A DNA stretch of 64,000 nucleotides from Epiperipatus broadwayi (GCA_028023455.1 JAQFVV010000027.1:4769845-4833844), one strand, 5' to 3'; counted from the first letter of the stretch, positions 24,040 through 34,306 are shown. Program-made: numbers and translations. Notes: generated from the sequence alone by a model not told the origin.

Positions 24040-24730
24040 GGTCCAGTGAAAAGTGCTGTAGCAACTTTCTCCATATAGCAGTACCACCTAGTGCAAGCCA
24101 TAGTAACTAATGGATGCATAAAGGTTAGTGCATCAAAATCCCTATCAGTGCCTACTCATCCAACATTTTCAGAATAGAATCTAGTTTATAGCTTTCATCA
24201 ATGAAGGGCCTCGAATCTGCAAGCATTGAACCTAAATCTTTGGCTATAATGTATCCCTCCAGCAGTCAATTTTTGCCTTTTTAGTTAACTGTAAAGCTAG
24301 CCTTGAATCTAAAAGCATTGAACCTATATCTTTGAATATAATGTATCCCTCCAGCAGCTAATTTTTACATTTTTAGTTTAACTATAAAGCTATAAATCCA
24401 AACTGAAAGCACAATGTTTTAAATCAAAATTAATTCACTTATACAGTCATACATATCTGAACTCATTTCAGTATCTATATATTTCGATAACTTGTGTTTT
24501 TTAATAACCATATTCATCAATATTCTTTAGCTGTAATTGATATTAAATCATGTAATGTCACATGACCATAATTTATTATATTTACGCAATCTGTTAATAA
24601 CTTTCCCCATACAGTATTGCCACCTAGTGCATGTCATAATAATAAATGGATGTTATCAATATTGTATGGAAAAAATTGTCATTGTATAATATAAGAAATA
24701 ATGGTTATGTGATGCTATAGTGGTTTAATT
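24040..24730 (-). repeat. Hammerhead-family repeat, copy A (one unit plus start of a second)
   Basis: Landmarks shared with the other copies are CCATA.AGCAGT(A)CCACCTAGTGCA, CCTA.TCA(G)TGCCTACTCATCCAA, ..GAACCTA.ATCTT.GG.TATAA, the TCACATGACCA block, and then the first landmark again at about 24603. The repeat distance of about 520 bp suggests head-to-tail tandem units. Its hammerhead core (minus strand, about 24180-24212) is decayed: TTGATGA and TAAAC instead of CTGATGA and GAAAC. Confidence 0.65.
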
Positions 24731-24749
24731 GCAATGAAAAGGTACCTGC

Positions 24750-25210
24750 TGACTAGTGTCCCTCTTTCTGTCTCAACTGTTTGCCATTATATTTTTGGAT
24801 CAACATATGTTGTTTTGCATATTGGTATAGTGAGTTATGACATAAAATGTGAGCCTTAACCTAATATTGAGTAATGTGCTAACATTGATTTTTGCTTTAA
24901 GTGGGGGGAGGGGGATGTTACTGAAATGTTTAAAATAATTTAAATTCTATATGCAGAAGGTTATAAACTATAAGAATCTTTTGATATGGTTCACAAGGTT
25001 TCGTCACACCAAGAAGAACATAGAACTTGATCTGCAAAAATGTGAGACACATTGTCACATTTCATGTCATAATTCATTATCCAGATCCTAGTACTTCAAA
25101 ATTTTATGGTGGTTAGCTAAATTATATAACTATTTAACATATGCATTGGTCCATAGATGGTGCTGTAGGCAGTTTGGAGAGAGAACCAGTCACTTTTTTA
25201 TTAGAACATA
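24750..25210. repeat. Imperfect inverted pair, family P
   Basis: The segment 24750-24853 (GTCCCTCTTTCTGTCTCAACTG ... GTGAGTTATGACATAAAATG) is a diverged reverse complement of 25030-25210 (..CATTTCATGTCATAATTCA.., ..AGGCAGTTTGGAGAGAGAAC). The right half is the family P copy also seen at 15690-15860 and 29555-29650. The old family therefore also occurs head-to-head. Confidence 0.5.
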
Positions 25211-25429
25211 CTGTGCCCTTAATCTTTAACTATAGGTTTGTGGTTCTGTGATCTTTAGTTAGTGATGAAGTGATGGACTAAAAAGCTAAAGTTTTTGGAG
25301 AATTATTAATTGAATGTAAAAAAAGGGTCTGCTTAAATAAATGGAATTGTTTTCGGCTTGCCAAGAGGGTGCTCAAAATTGGAAGACTCCTCAAGTAACT
25401 AGGCTTATGATTATTTTATGATGGAATAG

Positions 25430-25525
25430 AATGATGAATGCTGATTCAGCATAAAATATGTATATTGGGGATCATTTATCCTTTTCACATGTATGTGGTC
25501 ATGTGTATTGGTTATATGAGATAAA
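25430..25525 (+). repeat. Dispersed repeat, family L tail
   Basis: ATGCTGATTCAGCATAAAAT followed by TTATCCTTTTCACATGTATG matches 2800-2900 and the reverse complement of 46850-46980 and 47270-47380. Confidence 0.6.
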
Positions 25526-25789
25526 GTGGATAGCTGAAGGGAGCTTGAAAGTCTGTATTCAAATCCCTATAATTATTTAAAATAGGTACAAAATTTGGTT
25601 AAACTCAAATAATAACAAATATTAAAATGCAATATATTATTAAAAAGAAAGGTCACATCATGAAATATATAGAATCATTCTACAATTAAAAAAACTAAAT
25701 TAACCACTATAATTACTATAGTATCTAAATTGCTAAGTGTTTTAAATAAATAAATAAGACAATTAAATCTATGAATAAGAGTACTAACT
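25526..25789. other. Non-coding stretch
   Basis: AT-rich. No match or open frame seen. Confidence 0.35.
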
Positions 25790-26250
25790 CTACATATTGT
25801 AGTGCCACCAAGTGCAAGCCTTCATAATCAATGGAAGCCTTCATAATCATTGTATGCAGAAAGGTTAGTGCATAAAATCTCTATCTAGTTCCCACTCATC
25901 CAATCTCCCCAGACTAGTTTCTAACTTGTGGCTTTCATCAGTGAGAAGCCTTGGATTTGAGAGCACTGCACCTAGATGTTATAATCCAATACAAACCTTC
26001 AGCAGCCACTGTTTACCTTATTATCTAACTACAAAGCTTGAGTGCAAAATGAAAGCACAATAAGGTTTTCAATTCAAGCTCATTAGCTTGTATAGTTATA
26101 TAGATTTGAACTCAGTTCAGCATCTATACTTTTTAGTGTCTTTGGTTTTGTTAATAACCACAACCACCATAATCCTATAGGGCACGATTGGTATTAAACC
26201 ATCAAACATCACATGATCACCATTCTTGATATTTACACAAGCTGTTTTTT
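25790..26250 (-). repeat. Hammerhead-family repeat, copy B
   Basis: A full-length-looking unit on the minus strand. It starts with AAACCATCAAACATCACATG at its far end (read on plus) and ends with GTAGTGCCACCAAGTGCAAG near 25800. It carries the best-preserved hammerhead-like core of the family (25904-25950). It is followed without a gap by copy C in the opposite orientation, giving a head-to-head arrangement like the palindrome at 44.1 kb. Confidence 0.75.
25904..25950 (-). ncRNA. Hammerhead-ribozyme-like motif, copy B
   Basis: On the minus strand: CTTCTCA, CTGATGA, a 13-nt arm (AAGC, loop CACAA, GTTA), GAAAC, TA, GTC, TGGGGAG. This is the order of a type-I hammerhead. The 5' CTTCTCA pairs with the 3' TGGGGAG over seven positions (two G-U). 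Helix III would be AC/GT with a 2-nt loop, and GTC is the classical cleavage triplet, placing cleavage between 25912 and 25911. Weak points are an A-A mismatch at the first stem II position, where G-C is usual, and the very short helix III, which could favour dimers. ACTAGT in helix III is self-complementary, which fits dimeric folding. Activity is inferred, not shown. Confidence 0.55.
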
Positions 26251-26254
26251 ACAG

Positions 26255-26500
26255 AGGCAAATCTTTCCATACAGCAGCCACTCACTGATGAAACCCACAA
26301 GCTAGAAACTAGTCTGGTGATATTGGATGAGTAGGCACTAGATAGATATTTTATGCACAAACCTTCCTGCATCCATTGATTACTCTGGATTGCACTGAGT
26401 GGCTACTGTATGGAGAGTTTTGCCTTGGAAAAACAGCTTATGTAAGCATCAAGAATGGTGATCATGTGATGTTTGATGGAGAATATAAATACTTGGATTA
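26255..26500 (+). repeat. Hammerhead-family repeat, copy C
   Basis: Opposite orientation to copy B: ..CATACAGCAGCC.., hammerhead core, ATTGGATGAGTAGGCACTAG, TTTTATGCACAAACCTTC, ..ATCCATTGATTACTCT.., TGAGTGGCTACTGTATGGAG and a GATCATGTGATGTTT end. It is shorter than copy B: the part 5' of the core is missing. Confidence 0.75.
26281..26320 (+). ncRNA. Hammerhead-ribozyme-like motif, copy C
   Basis: CTCA, CTGATGA (26285-26291), arm AACCCACAAGCTA, GAAAC (26305-26309), TA, GTC (26312-26314), TGGTGA. The core residues are all present and cleavage would follow 26314. Helix I is limited to about three pairs because the upstream sequence differs from copy B, and stem II is poorly paired. This is probably a weaker or dead relative. 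Confidence 0.4.
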
Positions 26501-26524
26501 TATTTAAATCATTTGAATTATTTT

Positions 26525-26915
26525 AACTTAGTGTAGCTATTTTTTGCAAATAATCATTCAGAGCTTCAGGAAATGTTGCAAAAGTTAGCAAATGAAAGTA
26601 AAAAATTAAGATTAGAGATAAAAGCTAAAAAGTCCAAGTAATATTCAATGGATTTTCTGAAATAGGAAATACAGAATAAATCTATAAATTAAAAGAAATT
26701 AGACAACTACAAATACTTAGATTATTATTACAGATGGAAACGTAGTAGATTAAATTAATTGCAGAATTAGAAATAGACGGAATGAATAACTTAATGTTAA
26801 CAAGTAATATGTCTATATATTTGAAAAGAAAGATGTCCTTAATAAACGTTTTATTAATTATTACAGGTTTGCGAATTGGACACAACCAAAGATTAATTGC
26901 AATAAGCTTCAAAAT
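26525..26915 (+). pseudogene. LINE-A fragment, 5' part of an interrupted copy
   Basis: The frame-shifted text matches LINE-A at ..NNHSELQEMLQKLANESKK.., ..VQ/IFNGFSE.., ..DNYKYLD..ITDGNV.. and ..NVYIFEKKDVLNKRF.. It breaks off in the block corresponding to GSETW and continues at about 27415 after a hammerhead-family repeat. Confidence 0.6.
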
Positions 26916-26929
26916 CCCCAGAGCTTTGG

Positions 26930-27250
26930 ATCTTGGAATAGTGCAACTGGACCTTTAGGGTCAAATGCAGCTGCCCTTCAGTTCCTATCATTTACCTCAA
27001 TATTAAGCTATCAAGCTATTATCCCAAACCGATAAATGTATAAATGTTTTTACTCTAAGGCAACTTGCTTGTATAGTCATATAAAGCTTAATCCAGTTCA
27101 GTTTCTATATATTATAGTGTCCTTAGGTTTTAATAAATAAAATCACCTCTATCCTGTGGCTAAAATTTGATAAACAACAAATATCACATGACCCTATCAC
27201 ATGACATCAACTTACATATTGCTGTTATAGTAACATATTTTTTTACTTTT
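26930..27250 (-). repeat. Hammerhead-family repeat, degenerate copy inside LINE-A
   Basis: Diverged landmarks in the right order: GGATCTTGGAATAGTGCAACTG, CTTGCTTGTATAGTCATATA, TTTCTATATATTATAGTGTC, ATCACATGACC. The core region itself is missing. Its position between two LINE-A halves shows that it inserted into, or recombined with, that LINE copy. Confidence 0.5.
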
Positions 27251-27414
27251 TCATAAATAAGAAACCACTGGATAGGAATTTCTTAAGCACTATCATTTGG
27301 CAATTATCATTGATTTCTAATGTTTACCATAAGTGGCATAAAAAAGATAAAAAATTATATTATCCAAACAGCAATATGCAAGCTGAAATCATGCATAAGT
27401 CATATAATATTTTA

Positions 27415-27760
27415 TGATGTTAATCAAAGAGCAATCAATACAAGGACTTTAGATTAATCAACTAAGTATGCAAAGATTCATTTAACAAAAAAACACTAAC
27501 ATCATTGAAAGATATAAAAGATTAAAATGAAGTTGGTATGGATACATTTCTAGAAGAGATTAGAACTGAAAGAGCAATTGATGTCTTAAAATTGATTCCA
27601 AGAATTTATAAAAAAAAAAAAAGAGAGAACTACATGTGAGATGGATGGATGATATAAAAATATTTATTGGTGAGATGTAGAAAAGAGAAGATATAGATAG
27701 AAGATACTGGAATAAACTTGTTGGCATAAATTGTAATATATATAAACATAGATGATGCAT
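27415..27760 (+). pseudogene. LINE-A fragment, 3' part of the interrupted copy
   Basis: Continues LINE-A: ..KEQSIQGL.., ..TSLKDIKD.NEVGMDTF.E.., ..QLMS.N.FQEFI.. and ..REL.VRWMDDI.. with numerous stops. It ends near 27760 in ..AAACATAGATGATGCATGG, a decayed ATG-type tail. Confidence 0.6.
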
Positions 27761-28593
27761 GGACATTTCACAATGTATTCTGATTTGCAGTGAACCTATG
27801 GCATTGGGGTAGTAAAAAGATAAAATGCGATTACTCTTGTCCCTCCATATAATTTGTTAAGAAATGTAAATAATATATTTTTTTATTTTAAATTTATCAT
27901 CGTAAATGGATTTATATTATTTTATGTTTATAACCATATACTGAAATAAAATATTTGTTTTAAAATATGAGGTGTTTTTTTTTTTAAAAAAAAAAAAATC
28001 TTTAATTTTAATTGGTTAGTGTAATGTTTCTTTACATACGTGTCTGTGTATAATGTAAAAATTAATTATGAAGTTAAAATTAAGGTAAAACCCCAGAAAA
28101 ATGGAAATCCTTGATAATCTTTAGTATATATATTGGCAACAAAAAATAAAATTAAAAAGTGGAAAGAATTTATAGCAACAAATACTGTAGTTATTAACTA
28201 TTTAAAGAGCTAATCAAAATGTATATAATATTTAAACATTTCAGAATGCTAACACGGGAGGGGAGGGGGGATATAGGTAATAAAGCAATATTTTAAGTGA
28301 CGTTGGGAAAAATAAAACCGTAGAAAATGACGTAGAATATGATAGAAATCACAGGAACCTGTGAAATCCATATTACTTTTTGACATCAATAATACTCAAA
28401 AGAAAAATGGTGGGTGAAAAACCTTTTTTTTTAAACTAACAACCTCTACATATATATGGGGAGGGGGGGGGGCGACAAACTTTCTTTTCTGAAAATTACA
28501 TAAATGCACGCGTGTATGTATGTATCAGTGAAAGAGAGATAAAGAGTATGTTAAAAATAATTTATAGCAGTTACTTTATGAGGCTCATTTTTC
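27761..28593. other. AT-rich spacer with homopolymers
   Basis: Poly-A/T (27970-28000) and a G run (28463-28472). No gene or matched repeat. Confidence 0.4.
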
Positions 28594-28770
28594 AAGCTGC
28601 CGAAATGCTTAAAAAGATCATCTAGGATTTGACAAAGTACTTCTGGCCACTCCAATCACTCTGGTATTTTTCCGGAGATGCGATGACAGCAAGAAAACCA
28701 TCATGGATGAAAAGTAAGTTTCTCCTCGGGAAGACGTTCTTTGGCCGTGAGAACATTTTTTTATAGAATT
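28594..28770 (+). other. Candidate exon-like stretch (uncertain)
   Basis: CpG and G+C rise locally (TCCGGAGATGCGATGACAGC, TCGGGAAGACG) and a strong donor-like GTAAGT lies at 28714-28719. One frame is open from about 28611 to that donor (about 34 codons, with ..FRRCDDSKKTIMDE). Another is open from about 28625 past the donor to 28764 (with ..TKYFWPLQSLWYFSGDAM.. and ..GKTFFGREN). I do not recognise either peptide, and two overlapping candidates mean at most one is real. This could equally be 5' UTR or chance. Confidence 0.2.
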
Positions 28771-29554
28771 AGAACTTAGAGATGATGACGTACCGCTTTC
28801 TTTATTTTACAAGCGATTAAAATATTAATGTCTGAAAAATATAAACGCAGATATTTCCAAATAACTGTTTTATTATGAATATTTAAACTAATGTATATTT
28901 GTAATCAAATTTCCGAAATTAGTCGTTGGGGGGGGGGGGTGACTAATTATTCCTTTATATATAATAAGTCCTAGCTGTTTGATCTACTGAAATTTTAAAA
29001 ATCTAGCTTTTAAACTCTTAGCTGATGGCTCAGAAGTTGTTTTCTCATTATTTTAACTGAAGAATCCTAAGTTTAATCCCAAACTAATTAAATATTGTTA
29101 GAATTATTATTATTTGAATTTTTCACCCCCTTCGCCGTGGTTATTTTCTAATACCACTTAATTATAATAGAAAAAGAGAAATACATCAGAAATTGTTCAG
29201 TTCTATTGTCGTAGTATAAAATGGGAGGGAAGGAGGGGTTACAAATATTGTAATTCAATACATATTTTTTTAAAAAAAAAAGTCTAATTCATAATTTACG
29301 AATTATGGGTTCAAAACTTGGGTAAACGTTGGGAAAAAATGAATTTAAATAGACAACAGCGAATTACCATCAGTAATAATATCCGCTCATAATCAATATA
29401 GTTTAGCTTCTGCTCACCACACCTTTAATAAAATTTATTTAACAGACGGATTTTTTTAGTTACGTCATAAATTTTTATTATGCACACATATATTCATATG
29501 CTCCTAAGTGTGTGCTCCTGATATACTGCTGCCTTAAAATTTTTGAGAATAGAA
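28771..29554. other. AT-rich spacer with a G tract
   Basis: A run of G at 28927-28939. No coding signal. Confidence 0.4.
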
Positions 29555-29660
29555 AATTATGTCACTACATACCATATCATTGATTCAAAGATGGGACTAC
29601 GGGAAGCTTGGAGAGAGAACCAGTTACCGGTTAACATTTCACTGGAAAGCACTGCGTACC
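29555..29660 (+). repeat. Dispersed repeat, family P
   Basis: GTCACTACATACCATATCAT, TTGATTCAAAGATGGGACTA and GCTTGGAGAGAGAACCAGTT match 25075-25210 and 15770-15830. Confidence 0.6.
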
Positions 29661-29894
29661 GTTGTGAGTAGATTCTGCTTAATTTTGTGAAGGTTCCATC
29701 CCTTTGAGATAATTACAATATTTTATTTGCCTAAATACGTATTACTAATAAAAGGATTATTGAGAGTATAGAAACATGTTTCTTAATTAACCATTAATAT
29801 ATATGTATATATTAATCATCAATAAAGCAAGTCATATATAACGCTCCTTATATTACATATATGTATATATTAAAATAAAACAGGTCTTACATAT

Positions 29895-30165
29895 GTTAAG
29901 AACAAATATTGAAAGAATTAAGAGAATGAAATGGAGTTGGACCAGATATATAGCTAGAAGAGATGATGATAGATGGACAACTGAAATCTTAAGCCAGATT
30001 CCAAGAGATTGTAAAAGACCTAGAAAGCGACCACATGTAGGATGGATGGATGAATTAAGAAAGTAGGCTGGGATGATGTGGAGAAGTAAGGCTAGGTTTG
30101 GAAAAGATGGATTAAATTTGGAAAGATCTTCATTCTGCAGTGGATTGATAATTGTTAAAAATAAT
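29895..30165 (+). pseudogene. LINE-A 3'-end fragment
   Basis: Carries the C-terminal block ..NIERIKRMKWSWTRYIARRD, then DDRWTTEILSQIPRDCKRPR and KRPHVGWMDELRK, then one stop, then a diverged end ..LQWIDNC. The uninterrupted first 55 codons suggest a relatively recent copy. The usual ATG tail is replaced by an A-rich stretch. Confidence 0.8.
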
Positions 30166-30657
30166 ATATTAAATCAATGCAGGCAGTAGCAAGATAAAAA
30201 TCTTTGATGCTGATGATGATTGCTGCAAAAATGAGCAGGAAGAAACTGGCAGCATTACATGTCTACTGATGATCATCCCTGTTATTAGATACTCTCCAGT
30301 CAATAAATACTTGGTAGCCTAAAGAATATTTTCCCTGAATCTGGAGGCATAAGAAATGTATATATTATGTTTACTTCTGACTGCCTGGCATGGTTTGATG
30401 TAAAAAAAAATAATGAATTCTGGAGTTTAAAATCCATGGAACTGTCTAATTTTAACATATCTGGTGCTGAAATTTTTTTATGAATTCCTGAGAAGTAAAC
30501 CGTCTGATTTCTTTTTATTGCTGAATGCAGGTTAAGTCAACTAATCAAGAACTAACAATTGATCAGTATGGCTAGTAGTCCATCAATATTTTTCTAGAGT
30601 CTTAATTTAATCTACAATTTCAAAATTTGGAACTAATTACTATCAAACTTGTAAAGG
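30166..30657. other. Non-coding stretch
   Basis: Slightly less AT-rich than average, with no identified element. Confidence 0.35.
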
Positions 30658-30870
30658 GCTTCTTATTATAGCGGTTAAGATATCCGTCTGGTATTTGAAT
30701 CCAAGTCAGGTAAACTTTAACATTTTCTTAATTCACATATAGATTTTATATAGTCAACTGTTATCCAGTAATGGTTGGTAACTGGGTATTTTTCCAGTGA
30801 GTAAAAGTCCCAGATTAACCTAGGACAGTCAAGTGAATTTCGATGGACTGACTGTAAAAAAGTAAACAAA
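30658..30870 (+). repeat. tRNA-derived SINE, degenerate
   Basis: TAGCGGTTAAGATATCCGTC (A-box region) and TATTTGAATCCAAGTC (B-box region) lie at tRNA-like spacing (30670-30710), followed by about 150 bp of tail. The head resembles a tRNA but cannot fold as one. No target-site duplication found. Confidence 0.5.
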
Positions 30871-32768
30871 AATTATTAAAATATGATGTGCCCTTCACTA
30901 GCAGTGTCTGAGGCAGACCTTATGCCCCTATGGGCACTAATAACATGGCTGCCTTTAATTATAAAATTTTAAAAATTCTTTATATTATTAATGTAAGATA
31001 CAGAGTTAAAATAAAATAAATGAAAAGATAAACGTTTTTAAATAACCCAATGTATGACAACGACCTTTCCAGATTTCTCCATAGAGAAATAATGAATAAG
31101 GAGATAATATTTATCAGAACTATTCAAATACTAAATGGTAATTTTAACTATCCGCCCCCCCCCCTTTTTTTTTTGTTTTAACCGGAAGCTAACACAGATA
31201 TGTTCACATTTTCCAACTAATACAAAGATGGTTTGCTAAATTAGTTAAGCGCCATTTGCCTGTATTAAAAAAATCTTCAAGTAATTAAAAAAATGAAGTT
31301 TCCACCAGATTCGAATCCCATGTTAATAAAGTTATTAATATATCACATAATATACGCAAACAACTATACCACACAAAATTCCTTTTCATTACATATATAT
31401 TATTCATTTTTTTTATTGCTAACTGCCCCCCCCCCCCCGGCAACATTATTTCTAAATAATTGAAATAGTTACTTAAGTAAAAAAAAAAATCGTTAAAAGT
31501 GTGATTTTGAGAAAGCAGTGCTGGATTTGATTTTTTAATTAAATGCAGTTCGTGTGCGCGCACACACATACATAATGATTTTAAAGCGACATTTTAAATT
31601 CATTTAAAACACTTTTTTACGCCATTTCTAAAAAGAATGGATTTCTGCAGTTTGTTTATGAAATATAATAAATAGCTACTGTATTTATTAATTTCAATAT
31701 TTAAAACAAAGAAATAAAATAAACAATAAAATAAAAACAAAGCTTATATATTAAAACAAAGCTCGCTTCTGGATAATTGCTCTCAGCAAAAGGTTTGTTT
31801 TCTTAGGCAGAAAGAAGTAAATTACCTGAATGATAAACGCATAACAGAATTATATATTTAAAAAAACAAGTGTAAACAAGATAATATAAAAGTTCTCATG
31901 TTGGTGAATTCTTTAACGGAAAGTAAAATTATATGTAAATATAGAAAACCTTCCAAGATAAAAACTATATTGGCAAGATTTTTTTTCTCTTTTCAAGATT
32001 TAATTTCGTTTTCAATTACTTTAGTTACGATTTAATATTTAGATAAGACATTTTGTAACAAATCAAGTAATAGAATAGGATTTTAAAAAGGGAAGATGAA
32101 TATCAGTTAAAGGGAAAACACAGGAAGTCCCGCCGATACGTTAATTGATTAAAAAAAAAGTCGACATAAATATGAATATTATTTACACATCCATTCTTGT
32201 ATAAACTTATTATATATTTTAATGTAAGTAGATGTAAATAAGTGCTTTTTTTTTTTTTTCTGGCAATAAAAGATTATTTCAGAAAAAGAAAGACATTTGA
32301 AAATGTTTAATTGATCTCAACAAGCCAAAGATATCCGGATTTATTTCGGTTAAAAAACAATACAAAATGTAGATTTTTAACATTTTACTTTATCATGAAT
32401 AATAAAATTGACAGTGTACATTGATTATTAGTTTGTAAAAGGCTGATTAGACACAAGATTAATTAATTAATTAGGAAATAATGCATAGATGCTAGGTCAA
32501 AGGTTTACAAACTGAAAGATAGACAATGATTAACAACTGAAACTATAAGATTAGTTAACAGCCACCACGCTTGTTAACAACAATTCAGATAGACTATATT
32601 ACATAAATTCCGTATTGAAACAGAGGTGAGTAATCAGATGCATCAGCTTATCAGTCAGTGACTCTGGTTGAAGTCTGATTCATGATAGTGTTCAAAGAAG
32701 GAACCACTTTATTATAAATATAATATAATCCATTAGAGACAATGTGACAATATTTTCTAATATCAGTT
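30871..32768. other. AT-rich spacer with C tracts
   Basis: Runs of C at about 31146-31155 and 31426-31438, and alternating GTGCGCGCACAC near 31553-31566. The minus-strand open frame at 31285-31569 spans the C tract and shows no domain. Confidence 0.4.
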
Positions 32769-32813
32769 GTGTTAAGATTTGTAGAGGTCCCTACTGTCGT
32801 ATCTAGATGCATA
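32769..32813 (+). repeat. Left half of an interrupted repeat (occupied site)
   Basis: GTGTTAAGATTTGTAGAGGT followed by CCCTACTGTCG is identical to 34179-34210 apart from single changes. Its continuation is displaced to about 33754-33832 by the LINE-C insertion. Confidence 0.8.
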
Positions 32814-33753
32814 GTAGAAAGACATGCATTAGATGCAGATGTGTGGATGGCAAAGGAGGCATTTCAATGAGAAATGGGATGGTCACATTTTTATATGAGA
32901 TGTTCAGTAGATTGCAGTTTATGGATAATAAAAGAGTAGCCACAATAGTATTTAATTGGGTTATGAAAAAAAGGCAGGTAACAAGATGAGTAAGAAAGGT
33001 AATACGGTATGCAGAAGAGTTGAATAAAGAATTTCTGTCAGTATACTTGTACAAAAGGTGGGATGGTTGCGTTAGTAGAATTGTTGAGTGTTATAGTGGT
33101 AAGGAATGAAATAGGGTATGTATAGAGAGTTTTGTCTGTTTTAATAACAGTTAAGATCAAGCATAAGAAATAGTGATCATGTGATGCTTATTGGCTTAAA
33201 GAATAAAGAGTTGAAGAGATGGAGAATTAGTATGGACAATAAAATGAATTTAAATATATATGGAAGTAAACAGAAAATTGGGTGCAAATTAATTTATGAT
33301 AATAGCAAGGAAAGTAGTTTACTGTTCAAGGCTCAAATAGGATCTTTAGCAACAGGGGATTATACATATAAATGGAAAAATGTGGGTGATTTAGTCTGCA
33401 AGTTGCGTAAGGTAGGCCTAGAAAATATTAGGCATCTGTTAATTGAATGTAAATGCCTGAAAGCAGAAAGGGTACAAATAATAAAGTTGTGGAAGACTAA
33501 ATGTAAGCAAAATGATTATACAGAAAGTGGGTTATTGATTTTTTTATGCCGGGTTTGGGAAAAGATAAGGAGGATTAGATATAAAGGCCATGGTGTTGAC
33601 AAAGATTCTTGTGGAAATGGGATGGAGCAGCATATGGGAAAACATAGGGTGGGAAATGGAAAGGGAAGGTAAAGTATCTAACAGGTATCTCTGGGCAAAG
33701 TTGCTGAGAGCTTCCTGACTCCGTATAAGGAGAAGTCACAGTACATCACATAC
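32814..33753 (+). mobile_element. LINE-C 3' fragment inserted in a repeat
   Basis: Corresponds to the last 0.9 kb of the LINE-C copy at 36120-39690: TCIRCRCVDGKGGISMRNGM (compare 38835), ..NRLQFMDNKR.., then ..LKRWRISMDNKMNLNIYGSK.. (33205-33260) and the Cys/His block ..NIRHLLIECKCLKAERVQII (33420-33485). The open frame at 33181-33672 is intact for over 150 codons. A hammerhead-family scrap (33118-33195) sits inside it. Boundaries are fixed by the unoccupied copy at 34179-34306. Confidence 0.8.
33118..33195 (+). repeat. Hammerhead-family fragment nested in LINE-C
   Basis: GAGAGTTTTGTCTGTTTTAA, TAACAGTTAAGATCAAGCAT, AAGAAATAGTGATCATGTGA match the outer end of copy E (49380-49470, in part as its reverse complement). 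The homologous place in the full LINE-C copy (39125-39150) lacks it. The scrap therefore arrived after, or during, duplication of the LINE. Confidence 0.7.
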
Positions 33754-33832
33754 TCTTAAGGTTATAGCTTTAATATACATTACTTACGTAATGAGTATGC
33801 ACTTAACAAATTAATAATTACAACTTTAACTT
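33754..33832 (+). repeat. Right half of the interrupted repeat
   Basis: TTAAGGTTATAGCTTTAATA followed by ..AGTGAGTATGCACTTAACAA-type text and ATTACAACTTTAA matches 34225-34306. Confidence 0.75.
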
Positions 33833-33981
33833 GTCTTAAAAGATTTCTAATTATAAGAGCTTCACGTTGACTCACTGTAAATCGAAAGATTTAGCATACG
33901 TTAGCTTGTATAGAAATTGTGGAGTTAATCAGTGAAGTATTTAATAGCTTCACATTCTCAAATCAAAATGCTTTAGATTTG

Positions 33982-34086
33982 TCAAGTGTTGTTAGCTGAG
34001 AGGTCATCGCACCTTGCAAGCAGGTAGGTGGTTGCAGATGGTTGTGGGTTCATGTCCTGGCCGATGCTATGACATATGAAAAAAAA
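33982..34086 (+). repeat. tRNA-derived SINE with 21-bp TSD
   Basis: A 105-bp element: TCAAGTG, A-box region GTTAGCTGAGAGGTCA, B-box region GGTTCATGTCC, then GCTATGACATATG and a short A run. A perfect 21-bp direct repeat flanks it (33961-33981 and 34087-34107), the expected signature of LINE-mediated insertion. A second copy lies at 49011-49096. The body keeps a tRNA-like outline, and its two ends are partly complementary (TGTCAAG / ..ATGACA), like an acceptor stem. Confidence 0.9.
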
Positions 34087-34178
34087 AATCAAAATGCTTT
34101 AGATTTGCCTATATAATTAAAAAGTAGGTTGATGATAAGAGTGGCTGGCCACTCTTATCTTTTAAAGTTGTTAATCTT

Positions 34179-34306
34179 GTGTTAAGATTTGTAGAGGTCC
34201 CTACTGTCGCATCTAGGCACATAGTTTTAAGATTATAGCCTTAACATATAGCACTTAAATAGTGAGTATGCACTTGAAAAATTATTAATTACAACTTTAA
34301 ATATCA
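34179..34306 (+). repeat. Uninterrupted copy (empty site) of the 32.8/33.8 kb repeat
   Basis: Reads continuously through the point where LINE-C is inserted in the other copy: ..ATCTAGGCACATAG then TTTTAAGATTATAGCC... It gives a direct empty/occupied pair within 2 kb. The nature of the underlying repeat is unknown. Confidence 0.8.

Noticed and set aside
31285-31569. 94-codon minus-strand open frame
   Set aside because: It runs through a homopolymer C tract and AT-rich sequence, with no domain, no homologous block and no splice context.
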